A DNA stretch of 64,000 nt from Vulcanisaeta distributa JCM 11216 (GCF_001315985.1 NZ_BBBI01000004.1:1-64000); one strand, 5' to 3'; shown: positions 1 through 10,668, counted from the first letter of the stretch. The notes: a model not told the origin generated them from the sequence alone. Numbers and translations are program-made.

Positions 1-35
1 AGTAAGATTTCGTTGAATGGGTTTAAATAGCTTAT

Positions 36-571
36 TTATTCATGTTTACATAGCCTTAACGCGAGTTTTAGGTCCTCCTGCGTGTTTACATTTAGTAGCT
101 CTGTTGTCCAGGGAATCACTAGGGATGCCCAGGGTATGATCTCGTGCATAAACTCCAGTCTCTTTACCAGGCTTATTCCTGTGAATTCCCTTTCACGATC
201 CCTCTCATACATTAGGGTTGTCATTGGTGATGTTGTGTAGGCCGTCATTGCAAGGAATTTCCTAATTAACTCCCTGGTTATGAAGGCATGTCGCTTGGTA
301 TGAACATGGTTGGTGTACCAACCATCAATAAGGACTCAAGTAAATCCTTAGAATAACCCGCGCCGCTGGTTATTAGGACTTCATAACCACGTTTCCTAGC
401 CCAGTTAATTACCTCGGTATGCCTAGCCGTGGTTGCTACGTACGTTTTACCAAATCCATTAACTGATGATGCTACACGCTCAATCATCGGCTTACCGCAG
501 ATGTCAATTAACGGCTTATTTGGGTTCGATAACCTACTCCCCATGCCGCCGGCCATTATTACTATGTTCAT
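36..571 (-). CDS. cobY: CobY-type adenosylcobinamide-phosphate guanylyltransferase, frameshifted
   Basis: Nucleotidyltransferase of cobalamin assembly that activates adenosylcobinamide phosphate with GTP. The first part (571 down to about 280) carries the NTP-transferase loop MAGGMGSRL, then KPLIDICGKPMI, VATTARHT and TSGAGYSKDLLES, the order and wording typical of archaeal CobY, and stops after SDMP. The remainder continues in another frame as FITRELIRKFL and ends with LNVNTQEDLKLA. Adding one T to the short T run near 280 joins them into about 178 residues, a normal CobY length. Its start overlaps the upstream mobA-like gene by four bases (ATGA), suggesting translational coupling. No other cobamide gene is in the window, so salvage or de novo synthesis cannot be distinguished. 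The family call is from motifs only. Confidence 0.8.
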
Positions 572-1437
572 GCCTTATCAACACCAAAGGAAAGCAATAT
601 GCGCCTACCGAGTTGCCTAACATTCTCGTTAACCGAGTCAAGCAGTACGTGGGCCGCCAGGAAGTGCAGGCCCGCCTCTACATAAAGCCTAAACTCGGGC
701 CATGGATCGCCAGTTATTAGGGTGTACCAGAGCGAACCCATGATTTTACCAAGTCTCCTATCCAGTACATCATTAATTGAGTACTCCCTAATTATTGATA
801 TGTCATTCTTAATTACCTGCTCATTAATATCGATATTCACATTAATTAATTCATCACGCGTATTTACATTTATGAGACCCTTTAATTCAAACCCATGAAT
901 TAATGGGTTTAGGAATAGGGCCCTTGGTAATCCCCCCCTAGTTAGGTCGAAGATCTTTGACCTGCCGTAATCAATTAGGAGGTTCAAGTATTGGAGAGCT
1001 ACGGTCCTCCTGACGGCCATTAGGGCATTCTCTAAATGCCCATTTGGGTATACGTAAGCCGTAGTGTCGAAGTTTTTCAACTCCACTATTAGCGGCTTAA
1101 GGATGTTGGGCGTTATGTAGGGCATGTCGTTGGGAACGATGATTGCGTCCTCCTCACTGCACCTATTAAGTGCCGAGTATATGCCCGCAAGTGGTCCCTT
1201 GAACCTCTCATCATCAATTACGTAATCGGCATTTGGTATTACGGATTTATAACTCATAGCCCTTTCTGAGTTATTCACGGCTATGATGACCTCATCTGCC
1301 ACCTGCGACACGGCATCATAAACAAGCCTCATCATTGGTTTATCACCTACCCTATACAGCGCCTTATCAGTCCATGGTTCGCCACGTACTTGGAACCTCC
1401 GTGACAATCCACCACTCAGTATAATGCCACAAACCAT
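568..1437 (-). CDS. MobA-like nucleotidyltransferase with C-terminal extension
   Basis: 289 residues. Residues 1-190 are an NTP-transferase of the MobA type: GIILSGGLSRRF (nucleotide loop), DKALYRVGDKPMM, FKGPLAGIYSALN and VPNDMPYIT (metal-binding DMP). MobA proteins attach GMP to molybdopterin, but this superfamily also makes other nucleotide-activated compounds, so the substrate is inferred. Typical MobA is about 200 residues; the extra 90 C-terminal residues (after INVNTRDELINVN) are helical and unrecognised. A C7 run at about 931-937 yields TRGGL where one Gly would be expected. It is the upstream partner of cobY, overlapping it by four bases. Confidence 0.7.
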   Translation of the reverse strand: MVCGIILSGGLSRRFQVRGEPWTDKALYRVGDKPMMRLVYDAVSQVADEVIIAVNNSERAMSYKSVIPNADYVIDDERFKGPLAGIYSALNRCSEEDAIIVPNDMPYITPNILKPLIVELKNFDTTAYVYPNGHLENALMAVRRTVALQYLNLLIDYGRSKIFDLTRGGLPRALFLNPLIHGFELKGLINVNTRDELINVNIDINEQVIKNDISIIREYSINDVLDRRLGKIMGSLWYTLITGDPWPEFRLYVEAGLHFLAAHVLLDSVNENVRQLGRRILLSFGVDKA

Positions 1438-1455
1438 CCTAAGCCATTACCTAAC

Positions 1456-1983
1456 TTATTCAGGCGGCCTTATAAGTCTCGCCAGTTTCTCCCTCCTCCA
1501 TCTGGCGTATTCTATTAAGCCAATGACTATGAGTATTACTACCACTATGATTGCCACGGCAATGGCTATCAAGGTACCCACGGGCACAAAGCCTATGCCC
1601 GGCACGTAATAACCACTCACGGGTACTACCAGGGTGATTGATACAGTCTCGCCATCCTCATTTGCCGTGAGGACCACGGTCCGGCTTGAATATACGCCGA
1701 AGGAGTAGGCATAGGCCTCGCAGGTTATTGAGCCCGTACTCGGTATTGGGATCACCACGTTAATGGGGGGGCCCAGGTTACTTACGTTATAACCAGCGCA
1801 TTGCAGACCCACTATTGCGTACTTCGTCAGTGGCATACCATTTGCTGAGAGTGCGTTTATACTCACGTTAACGGCGGGTATATACACTGGTAATTGAGTT
1901 TGCTGGGCATATGAAATTAGGGCGGTGCTTAATAGCATTGTTAATGCCGCAATAATCACCACCAAGTATTGAGGTCTTACCAC
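1456..1983 (-). CDS. Secreted or membrane-anchored surface protein, function unknown
   Basis: 175 residues with an N-terminal hydrophobic signal (about residues 5-26, VVIIAALTMLLSTALISYA), an extracytoplasmic beta-rich domain, and a C-terminal membrane span (about residues 136-160) followed by a positively charged tail (RWRREKLARL). This gives an outside domain tethered by one or two spans. The exterior part has two cysteines (LQCAGY and ITCEAY) that could form a disulfide. No family recognised. It is followed on the same strand by the mobA-like gene with a 19-base gap, but the functions do not obviously connect. Confidence 0.6.
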   Translation of the reverse strand: MVRPQYLVVIIAALTMLLSTALISYAQQTQLPVYIPAVNVSINALSANGMPLTKYAIVGLQCAGYNVSNLGPPINVVIPIPSTGSITCEAYAYSFGVYSSRTVVLTANEDGETVSITLVVPVSGYYVPGIGFVPVGTLIAIAVAIIVVVILIVIGLIEYARWRREKLARLIRPPE

Positions 1984-2043
1984 ATTGCTTTACATACACT
2001 GGGAAATAAATCACTAACTCCCAGAAATTGTTAATGAGAATGG

Positions 2044-2095
2044 AATCAGCGCTATTAACCTAAATCACTGTTCATCCAGCCCAGCATCATCATGC
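2044..2095 (-). ncRNA. Possible C/D box guide sRNA (weak)
   Basis: On the minus strand a perfect C box ATGATGA (2093-2087) is followed about 37 bases later by a D box CTGA (2049-2046), the spacing of an archaeal C/D box sRNA. An internal C'-like GTGATTT (2068-2062) is present, but the D' is only CTGG (2079-2076). A TATA-like ACTTATAATTA lies about 27 bases upstream of the C box, and neither neighbouring gene needs a promoter at that position. Weaker than the two other sRNA calls because D' and C' are imperfect. Confidence 0.35.
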
Positions 2096-2136
2096 AAGTA
2101 CGCACTACTTGAAGTAATTATAAGTATTTAGGCCGT

Positions 2137-3197
2137 TTAGGTTAGGTTCCAGTAATTTCTCTGGACATTAATTACATCCCTGATGATTGAATTAACACGG
2201 GCTAAAACCCTCGGTTCCGTCTGCACCACATCTTCATCAACCTCCGTATCCCTATTATTCATGATGTTGATTAGGAGCCTCGAGCCTCTAATTAGGGTAT
2301 CATAATTATAACCACCTTCAAGTACGAAGACGACACCCCTAACCATGCCAATGATGTCCCTCAGTTCTTTAAACACGTGGGCATAGGCATTCAACGAGAG
2401 CCTAAGATTAGCTATGTTGTCCAGCATATGCGCGTCGAAGCCCAGGGAAACCAAAATCAACTGTGGCCTATACTCCCTGATTATAGGCCATACAATCTTA
2501 TCCAGGGCATTCATGTAGCATCATCGGCCGTGAATGGTGGTAGGGGGGGCACGTTGACATTGAAGCCCTCGCCCTCGCCTTCACCGACGTCATCGATAAA
2601 GCCTGTACCTGGGTAAATGGTTAGTGGGTCTTGATGAAGGCTTATGTAAAGGACCTTTGGGTCCTTATAAAAAATTTCCTGTGTGCCATTCCCATGGTGA
2701 GCATCAACATCGAGTATGGCCACCCTACTAATGCCATGCTCAATGGCGTAGACAGCACCAATGGCTACATTATTAAATATGCAAAAGCCCTGGGTAGGAG
2801 CCATTAATGCCCGGCCACCATGACCAACATGGTGCCCCCCCGGCGGCCTGACAATGGCGTAGGCGGCATTCCATTCACCGCTTAGTACCTTATCAATGCC
2901 CCCCCTCAGGACGGCGCCAACGGCGTGTCTCGCAGCCTTACAAGTGCCTGGGCTGACATAAGTATCGGCATCTATGAATACGTAGCCCATGCTGCAAGCC
3001 TCATCGATTTGTTTTACGTAATTCGCATCATGAACCCTAAGTAACCACTCATCAATGTTATTAATGGGTCTTTCCATGGCGACGTAATCACCCACCGACC
3101 TAATTATTGCCAGAACCCTACCTGGGTTCTCAATGTGGCTTCTTGGTGGTTTATGTTCTAGGTATGCATCGTCATAGATTATACCAATCATAATCAC
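2137..3197 (-). CDS. Histone deacetylase family (acetoin utilisation/HDAC-like) hydrolase, frameshifted
   Basis: Zinc-dependent deacetylase of the arginase/HDAC fold. Visible family landmarks in order: YDDAYLEHKPPRSHIENPGR, the catalytic His segment RPPGGHHVGHGG, MAPTQGFCIFNN, the zinc-binding DVDAHHGNGTQE, and LGFDAH with the second metal Asp in the downstream fragment. The frame breaks near 2515, after TADDA; one extra T (GCTTAC for GCTAC on the minus strand) restores DDAYMNALDKIV and a single protein of about 353 residues, normal for the family. The invariant PPGHH is spelled PPGGHH because of a seven-C run, and NVPLPP is NVPPLPP for the same reason. The substrate in archaea is uncertain (acetylated polyamine or protein). 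Confidence 0.8.
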
Positions 3198-3248
3198 TGA
3201 ATTATATCTATAGTGCCTTATTAATTTACTTGAGAATTCCTAATTGGT

Positions 3249-3509
3249 ATGTTTGGCAGAAGGAAGAAGGTGGATCTCGAGGAGCTTCTCCAGGAATTGA
3301 CTAGCAATGAGGAGGATAATACGAGAAGTAAACCAAGAAGGCGTGTTGGTGAGGACTATGAGGATTACGGTCAACAAGCAGGTGTTAGATTCAGGGTTGA
3401 ATTTGAGGGTGTTGATGAATTAATTAAGGAGATAAAGTCCCTGAGGGAATCAATCAATGAATTAATTGGGTTGTTGAAGGAGCAGGAACCAAATATCGCA
3501 AAGAAGTAA
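3249..3509 (+). CDS. Small charged helical protein, unknown
   Basis: 86 residues beginning MFGRRKKVDLEELLQEL. The middle (residues 20-48) is polar and low in hydrophobics (NEEDNTRSKPRRR), and the C-terminal third (KEIKSLRESINELIGLLKEQ) looks like a short coiled coil. No family recognised. Codon use matches the neighbours. It starts 51 bases from the divergent HDAC gene start and is followed after 40 bases by the rqcH-like gene, so it may be the first gene of that transcript. Confidence 0.55.
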   Translation: MFGRRKKVDLEELLQELTSNEEDNTRSKPRRRVGEDYEDYGQQAGVRFRVEFEGVDELIKEIKSLRESINELIGLLKEQEPNIAKK

Positions 3510-3549
3510 ATCGTTTTTAAAGGCCCTTACCCCAATTAAATAAGGTGTA

Positions 3550-5569
3550 ATGCCAAGTCAAAAGAGATCATTGAATGTCCTGGACCTATTGGCAATCTTA
3601 GTAGAACTCACGGAGTTAAGGGGGGGCTCAATACTAGATAAGGTCTATACCATGGGTGGCTCACTACTCCTGAGGTTTAGGAAGGGTCCGAGAAGTACTT
3701 CATAATAGCGAACTCCCACAGGTTTGGATTGACGAGTTACGTCCTTGAGCATGGAGCCGAGGGAATACTACCACTTAGGAGGTTGATTGAGGGGGCCTCA
3801 CTTAGGACCTTGAGTTACTTAACTTTGACCGCATTGTTAAGCTTCTGTTTGATGATGGCTACCTAATAATTGAGCTACTTGAGCCCTGGAACGTGGTCTA
3901 TGTAAGTAATGACAACATGATTAAGTGGGTCCTAAGGCCATATAGGGGGGGCAAGGATAGGGTCGTGAATATCGGTCTAGAGTACAAACCACCGCCTCAA
4001 AACTTCGTTAAGCCTATTGATAATCGTGAAGGCATCATCAAGGCTTTACAGGGCTATGACACGATAGGCAGGGCCATTGCCAGGGGCCTAGGCTAGGTAG
4101 TGAGGTGGCCAACGAGGTGTGCATTAGGGCGTCGATTAATTGCGATCAATCCGCTAATTCTGTTGATATCGATCGCATAATCTCGGTGATCTCATCCATG
4201 ATAAGTACCATAAGTAGGGGGTAGTTTGGAACCAACCATTTACTATGGTAATGGTGTGCCAATAACTGTAACGCCGATTAAGTACTTATCTATTAAGCAT
4301 GATGGTATTAAGCAGTTTGGTAAATTTAATGAGGCCGTTGATGAGTACTTCCATGAAATCGAGGTTAAGGAAGAGTCTGAGAAGAAACTAGCCAGCATCT
4401 CTGGGGGGGAGATTGCTAGGCTTGAGAGGAGTATTGATGAGTTAATGATTAGTATTGAGGGTTTCAGGAAGGGTTCTAGGGAGTTGAGGGTTAAGGCGGA
4501 GACCGTGCTTAATTGGAAGTACGTAATTGAGGAATTACTTAATGTGCTTAGGAATTACTGGTCCTCCTATAAGGATGAGTTCCAGGACTTGATCAGGGGC
4601 ATGGAGTACCAGGGAATTAGGGTTAAGGGCTTTGATCCGAGGAGTAAGGCCGTGACGCTCGAGATTGATGGGGGTCACAGTGTCAATACCATTAAATGCA
4701 GATGTTGGTGATGTAATTGACGACTTATTTAACAGGGCTAAGGAACTTGAGCGTAAGGCTAAAACGGCTGAGGAGAACCTGGGCCAACTCAGGGCGCGCA
4801 TTGAGGAGCTTAGGGTTGAGGGTGAGAGGATTGAGGAAAGCATTAGGAGGGTTCGGTACGCGTGATTTACGGCGCCAGGGAGTGGTTCGAGAGGTTTAGG
4901 TGGTTTGTGACCAGTGGTGGTAAGTTCGTGATAGCTGGTAGGGATGCCACGCAGAATGAGGTTATTGTTAGGCATTACCTGAGGCCCTGGGATATATTCG
5001 TTCATGCCGATATACCGGGGGGTTCCGTGGTTATTATTAGACTTGCGGGTCCTAATGATGGTTTCAGCGATAGGGACATCCAGGAAGCAGCGCAATACGC
5101 AGTCTCGTATTCAAGGGCTTGGGCAATGGGCCTATCAGTACTTGATGCGTTTTACGTGAGGGGGGGCGAACAAGTGACTAAGAGGGCACCATCCGGTGAG
5201 TACCTGGGCAAGGGCAGTTTCATGATTTATGGAACCAGGGGGGGTTGGATTAGGAATGCCGAGCTTAGCCTCGGTGTTGGCGTTAGAATTGACAGTCTTA
5301 ATAATTCGACACTTGTCAGGCTCATCACGGCACCGCCGAGCGTGATAGGGTCATTGAGTAGTTACTACGTCATATTAAGGCCTGGTACTAAGGATAGGGT
5401 TAACGTGAGTAGGGAGATTTATGATTTGTTCAGAGGTAAGGTTACCGGGTTTACCAAGGTAATCAACCTGAGTCACATTGTTGATGTTGTGCCGGGTCCC
5501 TCGATCATCGAGGGTGTTTATGAGGGGAATCCAAGGCCCTGGAATGAATTAAGGGATTTAGCGAAGTGA
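3550..5569 (+). CDS. rqcH: RqcH/NFACT-family ribosome quality control protein, multiply frameshifted
   Basis: Archaeal NFACT protein, which in the family binds split 60S/50S subunits carrying peptidyl-tRNA. Pieces in order: NFACT-N start SLNVLDLLAILVEL, a coiled-coil middle (about 4370-4860, LARLERSIDELM-like heptads and KELERKAKTAEENL), then the NFACT-R domain (YGAREWFERFRWFVTSGGK, RDATQNEVIVRHYL, FVHADIPGGSVV, RAPSGEYLGKGSFMIYG). Frame changes near 3693, 3826, 4093, 4218-4222, 4676 and 4860. The two at 4218 and 4676 are G5 runs that read through as G4; the others need one added base. Corrected length is about 670 residues, as expected. Two seven-G runs (about 5160, 5238) add a Gly (VRGGEQ, TRGGW). 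One gene, not four. Confidence 0.8.
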
Positions 5570-5575
5570 CCGGCC

Positions 5576-6121
5576 TTGGAGGTCGCCAGACTTAATGCTT
5601 GTGTTGACCTGCCCATAAGCGATGATGAGGTTGTTGTTGACTCAATGCTTGGTTGGTTAGTTAGGTGGTTGAGGATTCTGGGTGTTAGGGTCACTTATAA
5701 CCCTAGTTTTGATGATTATTATTTATTGAATGTTGGTCACGTACTCGTGACCAAGGATAGGGAATTGTTTAGGAGAAGGACTAAGTTAAGCCTATTATTG
5801 ATTACTTCTGGTCATGTTGAGTGGTTATCAATACTCTCGTTGGTACTTGGGTTTCCATTGGTGCTTAATATGGAGAGGAGCCTATGTCCCATCTGTGGCT
5901 CAAGGCTAATTAAGGTCAGTAAGGATTTAGTAATTGATAAGGTGCCTCAGGGTGTCTTGCTTAGGCATAGTGAGTTCTGGCTATGTACTGGTTGTGGTAA
6001 GGTTTATTGGGTTGGTAGCCACCATGCGCGCATGGGCAAGGAGTTGGAGATTGCGAGGGGCATTCAAGGCGCACTAAGTACCCAGTGCATTAATGGTAAT
6101 TTACTAGTAATTCGTGAGTAA
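5576..6121 (+). CDS. Mut7-C (DUF82) domain protein with zinc ribbon
   Basis: 181 residues. Residues 20-80 match the Mut7-C pattern of a predicted PIN-fold ribonuclease: VVDSMLGWLVRWLRILG followed by LVTKDRELFRRR (acidic residues for metal binding). Residues 102-140 form a zinc ribbon, CPICGSRL ... LCTGCGKVYW. Length is slightly above the usual 150-160. The chosen TTG start is six bases after the rqcH stop; no better ATG is available without losing the N-terminus, but the true start may be downstream. Position next to rqcH fits RNA or translation quality control, which is inference. Confidence 0.7.
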   Translation: MEVARLNACVDLPISDDEVVVDSMLGWLVRWLRILGVRVTYNPSFDDYYLLNVGHVLVTKDRELFRRRTKLSLLLITSGHVEWLSILSLVLGFPLVLNMERSLCPICGSRLIKVSKDLVIDKVPQGVLLRHSEFWLCTGCGKVYWVGSHHARMGKELEIARGIQGALSTQCINGNLLVIRE

Positions 6122-6178
6122 ATAGGGAGGGCATTATGTATAAATGCATATAAATGATTGACTATAACGCTGTACCAC

Positions 6179-6873
6179 ATGCAACTATTCAGGCCTCTCA
6201 ATGAGCAGGACTACGTAAGCCTTATTAAGTATCTGAGGACTAAGATCCTTGAGAGACTTGGCGTTAAGGCTAACTATGACATAGACCCAACGCATCTAGT
6301 AAAGATTGCAGAGCTCAAGCTCGGTGTCTTCGTGTCCATTGAAAAGCTCATGTACTCAGACGGCATGATTAAGAGGGTCCTTAGGGGTAGTATGGGTACG
6401 ATAAGGCCAATAAAGAACCTACTTGAGGACTCAGTAACCGCTGCAATACACGCAGCCTTCTATGACCCAAGGTTCTCGCCAATATCCATTGCCGAGTTTA
6501 AGAATTGCGTCCTCGAGGTTACGGTAACATCGCCACTAATGGATGTTAACATGGACTGGGTCAGGAGGGAGATGGTGCTTGGTTATCATGGATTGTACAT
6601 AGTTGACTCAGGCAAGGCCACAATACTTCTTCCACAGAAGGTTGTGGAGATGGCCGAGAATTACTATCAAAGGATGGTAAGCAATTGGGTATTGACGATT
6701 TTATTAAAGAACTTTGTGATTCTCTGAGGATCTGCAATCCAACAAGCATTAAGGCATTTAAAACGCAGATAATATATGAATTGCGTCCTGATGGCGACGT
6801 CATTGAACGCAAACTTTACCTTAACAGATTACTGAGTAATCATGTAAAGTTGTCAGTGGCTATGAATGAATAA
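6179..6873 (+). CDS. AMMECR1 family protein, frameshifted
   Basis: AMMECR1/TIGR00296 family, found in all archaea with no settled biochemical role. Landmarks: GVFVSIEKLMYSDG, then the family core RGSMGTIRPIKNLLEDSV, AFYDPRFSPISIAEF and LEVTVTSPL, then GYHGLYIVDSG and LLPQKVVEM. The frame changes near 6683 (one base missing before TTGGGTATTGAC) and continues as LGIDDFIKELCDSL, RPDGDVIERKLY, which restores a protein of about 230 residues, normal for the family. The ATG at 6179 is preferred over an upstream in-frame TTG at 6158: a TATA-like GTATAAATGCATATAAATG ends about 20 bases upstream. Confidence 0.8.
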
Positions 6874-6941
6874 TAAATTATTGACGCCATTTTAAACACT
6901 AAAGATTTATTAAATCGGCCTATATTTAAGAATTGAGGTAT

Positions 6942-7664
6942 ATGCCGGTTATGATCAAGTTTTACATGGTTGTGGGTAGGGATGAGACTTACGAAAACGT
7001 TATTAGAAGTGTTGTCACAGAGGTTAGGGAGAAGTTTAAGGGCAGTGAGAGGAATGTTAATGCAACGTTCATTAGAATAAAGCCCGAGGCCGTTGACACG
7101 GCACTTAATGCATTAAGCATGCCGGAAAGCCAAATACCCCAAAACCTGGTATACCTAGTCAAGTCAATGAAGCAGGATGGAGTTTCTGCATTACCTGCAT
7201 TGATAATTAATGGTAGGAAGGTGTATGAGGGTCAATTACCAGCACCAGATGTGGTAAGGAAGACGGTGATGGATGAGGTAGTTACTGCGTTATCGCCTCA
7301 AGCACCACCACAACAGCCAACACAGGTAATAAGCCCACCCCCCCAGCCGGCACCGCAGGTACCAAGTATTCCGCAACCACCGGCACAACCACCTACCCCA
7401 CCAACTCCTCCGCCGCCACCTCCACCAGTTGAGGTTAGGCAACAGGCCGTGGAGATAACGAGACCTGAAGCCACAGTTATTGAAAAACCACAAGCGCCGC
7501 CAGCGCCCACGCCTCTTTCATCGTTACCAAGTGGTATTAAGATAGTTATGGGTAGACCAGATGATTGCAGAAATTGTATTTACTACGGTGCTAACACCGG
7601 CGTATGCCTGTTATTTGGATACAAGATAGTTAATCCGACCAAGCCGCCATGTAAATCAACTTAG
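6942..7664 (+). CDS. Thioredoxin-fold protein with Pro-rich linker and four-cysteine tail
   Basis: About 240 residues in three parts. Residues 1-110 resemble a thioredoxin-like domain with the cis-Pro segment SALPALIINGRKVYEGQLP but no CxxC active site. Residues 115-190 are a Pro-rich, low-complexity linker (runs of P with Q, A, T). Residues 205-240 form a four-cysteine module, C-x2-C-x8-C-x15-C (DDCRNCIYYG, GVCLLFGY, KPPCK), likely to bind zinc or an iron-sulfur cluster. A seven-C run at about 7338 lies in the linker. Function unknown; the layout suggests a redox or metal-handling protein with a flexible tether. Confidence 0.6.
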   Translation: MPVMIKFYMVVGRDETYENVIRSVVTEVREKFKGSERNVNATFIRIKPEAVDTALNALSMPESQIPQNLVYLVKSMKQDGVSALPALIINGRKVYEGQLPAPDVVRKTVMDEVVTALSPQAPPQQPTQVISPPPQPAPQVPSIPQPPAQPPTPPTPPPPPPPVEVRQQAVEITRPEATVIEKPQAPPAPTPLSSLPSGIKIVMGRPDDCRNCIYYGANTGVCLLFGYKIVNPTKPPCKST

Positions 7665-7695
7665 TTTCGCTTAATGATTTTCTAGATTGCCAGCC

Positions 7696-7975
7696 TTATA
7701 TTATTAAATCCACGGTATCACCAAGGGCCTGTCCAGGCAATCCGCGCCTAAATCTGGCGAGTAGTTGACCATGCTTACCCCCCCATACCCTGAGCACCTT
7801 CCCAATTACTTCAGTTCCCCCCCTTCTAGACCTCCAAATAACCTTGGCGTTAACGAATTTTGCCGCATCTACTGGCGTTTCAACACCCCGGCACTATGAT
7901 TATGGCATCCCTTGAGTATCCAATGGATCCCCTCCGTATTGAGTATATCCTCGCCTTGACAGTCTTTACTTGCAT
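7696..7975 (-). CDS. rpl35ae: Ribosomal protein L35Ae, frameshifted
   Basis: Large-subunit ribosomal protein. On the minus strand ATG at 7975 opens MQVKTVKARIYSIRRG and reaches IIIVPG. There a C4 run on the plus strand (7886-7889) breaks the frame; reading it as C3 gives VPGVETPVDAAKFVNAKV, then GKVLRVWGGKHGQLLARF and the family signature RFRRGLPGQALGDTVDL. Corrected length is about 92 residues, normal for L35Ae. Two seven-base runs (about 7778 and 7827) each add one Gly (RRGGTE, WGGKHG). A TATA-like CATTTAAAAATTC lies about 30 bases upstream, so the gene is leaderless. It has its own promoter between two plus-strand genes. Confidence 0.85.
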
Positions 7976-8088
7976 TGACACGTTACATGACGCAATACAG
8001 AATTTTTAAATGCTACTTTCGTAAATGCTCGTTACCAGGTCTTTGGAGGAATAATGCTTAAATTCTATAATTAGCCTTTGTCCCTCGA

Positions 8089-10627
8089 ATGCCAATAGCG
8101 AGACTTATTGAGTATAAGATTGCATTACCGTCAGAACACGCCTTTGATCTATTGATGAATATAGGTAATGCCGGTTACTTCATGCCAATAACTAGGCCAG
8201 GGGTAATACCGGCACCCAAGGTGTCAGGTAAGTACTCGGAGAAGATTAGGAAAGTTGAAGATATATCCAGGGAACTGGGTAGGATATTGAATCAGTACTC
8301 AATACCACCACCAACGACTCCCCCCCATGAGGTTAAGATTAGCCTATTCAACGAGCTACTTGAGTACATAATTGAGGATGGGGAGGATCTACTCACCAGG
8401 GTCAGGCAGTACCTTGATACTATTGAAGGCATTAGGAGTGAGTATGTGAGGTTGAGGAGTATTGTGGATGTAGTATCAACCGTTGGTGGTGTTATTATGG
8501 AGAAGCTAAAGCACTTCTCGATGGATATCATACCATTGAGTGAGGAGGATTTTAATGAGTTTAGGAACGCCATTGCTAATCATGGAGCCGAGGCACTACC
8601 CGTTAGGGCCCAGGATAGGTTCTACGCACTGGTGATATACCAGAGTGGGCCAGCCAGGGTTTACTGAGTGCATATAAGTTGTTTAATACGAACCCACTTG
8701 AGGTACCTAGTAACTTTGACTTAAACTCCATGAAGAGTAGGTTGGCAGAGTTGGAGGGTAGGTTAGAAAGGCTTGAGCAGGAATTTAGAGACTTCCTAAC
8801 CAAGGTTAGTGATAGGGCCTACGCAATTATCAACCTTTCGGATATGATAACGAACATAGTTAGGCAATACATGGACTCGGCAATACCCGAGGGTAAGGAC
8901 GTGGGTGATAGGCTAGTGCAATTGATTAATTCCGTGAATGAGACTAGGAATAGAATTAGAGAGCTGGAGATAGTGCATGAGGCTCTAGGTACATGAAGAA
9001 GGCCGGTATCTCCTTCGAGGGCCTCAGTAGGCTTAGGGTCAGGGTATTCGCGATCAAGGGTGGTGTGAACGAGGACTTCATTAAGGGGCTTATGTACATT
9101 AAGCGTGATATTGAGGGTACAGACTTATCAATACTCACACTCATAGAGCCTCCGGAGAACCTAGACGTGAAGTCATTGGGTAAGGAGGTTTATGAGATAG
9201 GTAGGGATTACCTAGTCGATATTAAGTCGGCATTTGAATTAACAGGTAGGGAATTGACGGACCTAAGGTCTAGGCTTAAGGACCTGGAGAGGGAGTATGA
9301 GGAGTTTGTGAAGGAGTTTAACGAGGTCTCTACCTACGGTGTTGATGGTATTAGTAAGGTTGGCGGTGATGTAGTGACGATAGCCGGTTACGTCAAGGAA
9401 AGCCTATCAAGTAAGTTCGATGACTTACTGCGTCACTACTCAGTAAGTTAGCCATTGATGCCAGGGTTAGGAAGGAGAGTAAGGTGGTGTATGTCAAGGA
9501 GATCGAGCCGGAGAAGGCGCCAACGCTTGAGGAGTATCCGAAGCCCATTGACGCGTTTAAGAAGATAACGTACATGTATGGGGGTACCGAAGTACACGGA
9601 GATAAGCCCCCCCATAATACTAACCTTCATACTATTCCCAGCCTTCTACGGCTGGATGTACCCGGACCTTGGCCACGGCATAGTACTATCCCTATTCGGC
9701 TACGCCTCTACAAGTCACGTTATAAGGGCCCCCCCAATGCTTCCTACGCTCAATATTCAGCGGTAAATACTCGACATGGGGCTTAATATTCCTGATGGCA
9801 GGTATTTGGTCCATAGTATTCACCTTCATTGAGAGTGGTACAATATTTGGAATAGAAATAAAGGGTTTGAATCCACCCTTTAAGTTAGCCAGTATTAGTC
9901 AGCCAGGATTTGTTGTTTTTAACTCGATCTATGCCATGTTGGCCGTGTCAATAATGGTTGGTATAGTGTCATTACTTCTATCCTTTGCACTTAAAGCTGT
10001 TAATGCCTATAGGGGTGGTGAGAGGGATCTGGCCATAGGCTTTTATATACCACTGTTCTTCTTCTTCGCATTCCTAGTACTTGCCCTAATGGGCGCTGGG
10101 TTCGTACCAGTCATAAGGATTGGTGAGGAAACCCCATTACTACAACCATTATATCCCTTATTCAATGCAATAGAGAGTTTAATGTGGTATTGGGTATACG
10201 CGGTATTTGCTACGTTAGCAATACTAGTATACTCACTGCTTTACTTCAGGGCTAAGTACAGGGGGGGTGTTCCTGGGTTTAGTGCTGCCCAGTTGGCCGT
10301 TGAGGTTGGTGCCGAGGCTGCAATACCGAGTCTCACGAATACCATATCCTTCATGAGGCTGAGTATCGTGCTATAATGCATGCCGTGTTCACTGCGATGA
10401 CATACGCCTGGGCTGTCTCGCTGGGGGGGTTATTCACACCAGCTGGCCTTGCCGTGTTGATAATATTCAACTTGATAATAATACTTGGTGAGGGGGGGTT
10501 CGTAGCCTTCGTACAAAGCCTTAGGCTTCACTTCTATGAGATGTACACGAAGTTCTTTAGTGGTGCTGGTGTGCTCTTTACGCCATTCACACTGGGTCTG
10601 AAGTGGGTTAGGCTTCTCATAGTCTAG
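8089..10627 (+). CDS. atpI: A-type ATP synthase subunit I (a subunit), multiply frameshifted
   Basis: Membrane stator subunit of the archaeal ATP synthase that forms the ion half-channels against the c ring. The N-terminal half (8089 to about 9560) is soluble with coiled coils (RLAELEGRLERLEQEF, DLRSRLKDLEREYEEF). The C-terminal half is membrane: LFPAFYGWMYPDLGHG, GKYSTWG, then RLSIVAIMHAVF with the conserved Arg, and ALGEGFVAFVQSLRLHFYE-like text. Frame changes near 8658, 8990, 9438, 9580 (G5 for G4), 9703, 9745 and 10373. Seven-base runs at about 9607, 9729, 10261, 10423 and 10493 add Pro or Gly. Corrected length is about 840 residues. No other ATP synthase subunit lies nearby. Confidence 0.85.
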
Positions 10628-10632
10628 GTCTA

Positions 10633-10646
10633 AAAAGTATATATAG
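10633..10646 (+). promoter_or_regulatory. TATA box of the CBS-domain gene
   Basis: AAAGTATATATAGG sits about 23-36 bases upstream of the ATG at 10669, the spacing of a leaderless archaeal gene. It lies directly after the atpI stop. Confidence 0.65.
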
Positions 10647-10668
10647 GCCTTAAGGTACTATTAATTGC

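Noticed and set aside
7290-7510. Long minus-strand frames opposite the Pro-rich linker of the gene at 6942
   Set aside because: They are Gly/Trp/Arg-rich products of the complementary Pro codons and show no start signals or family features.
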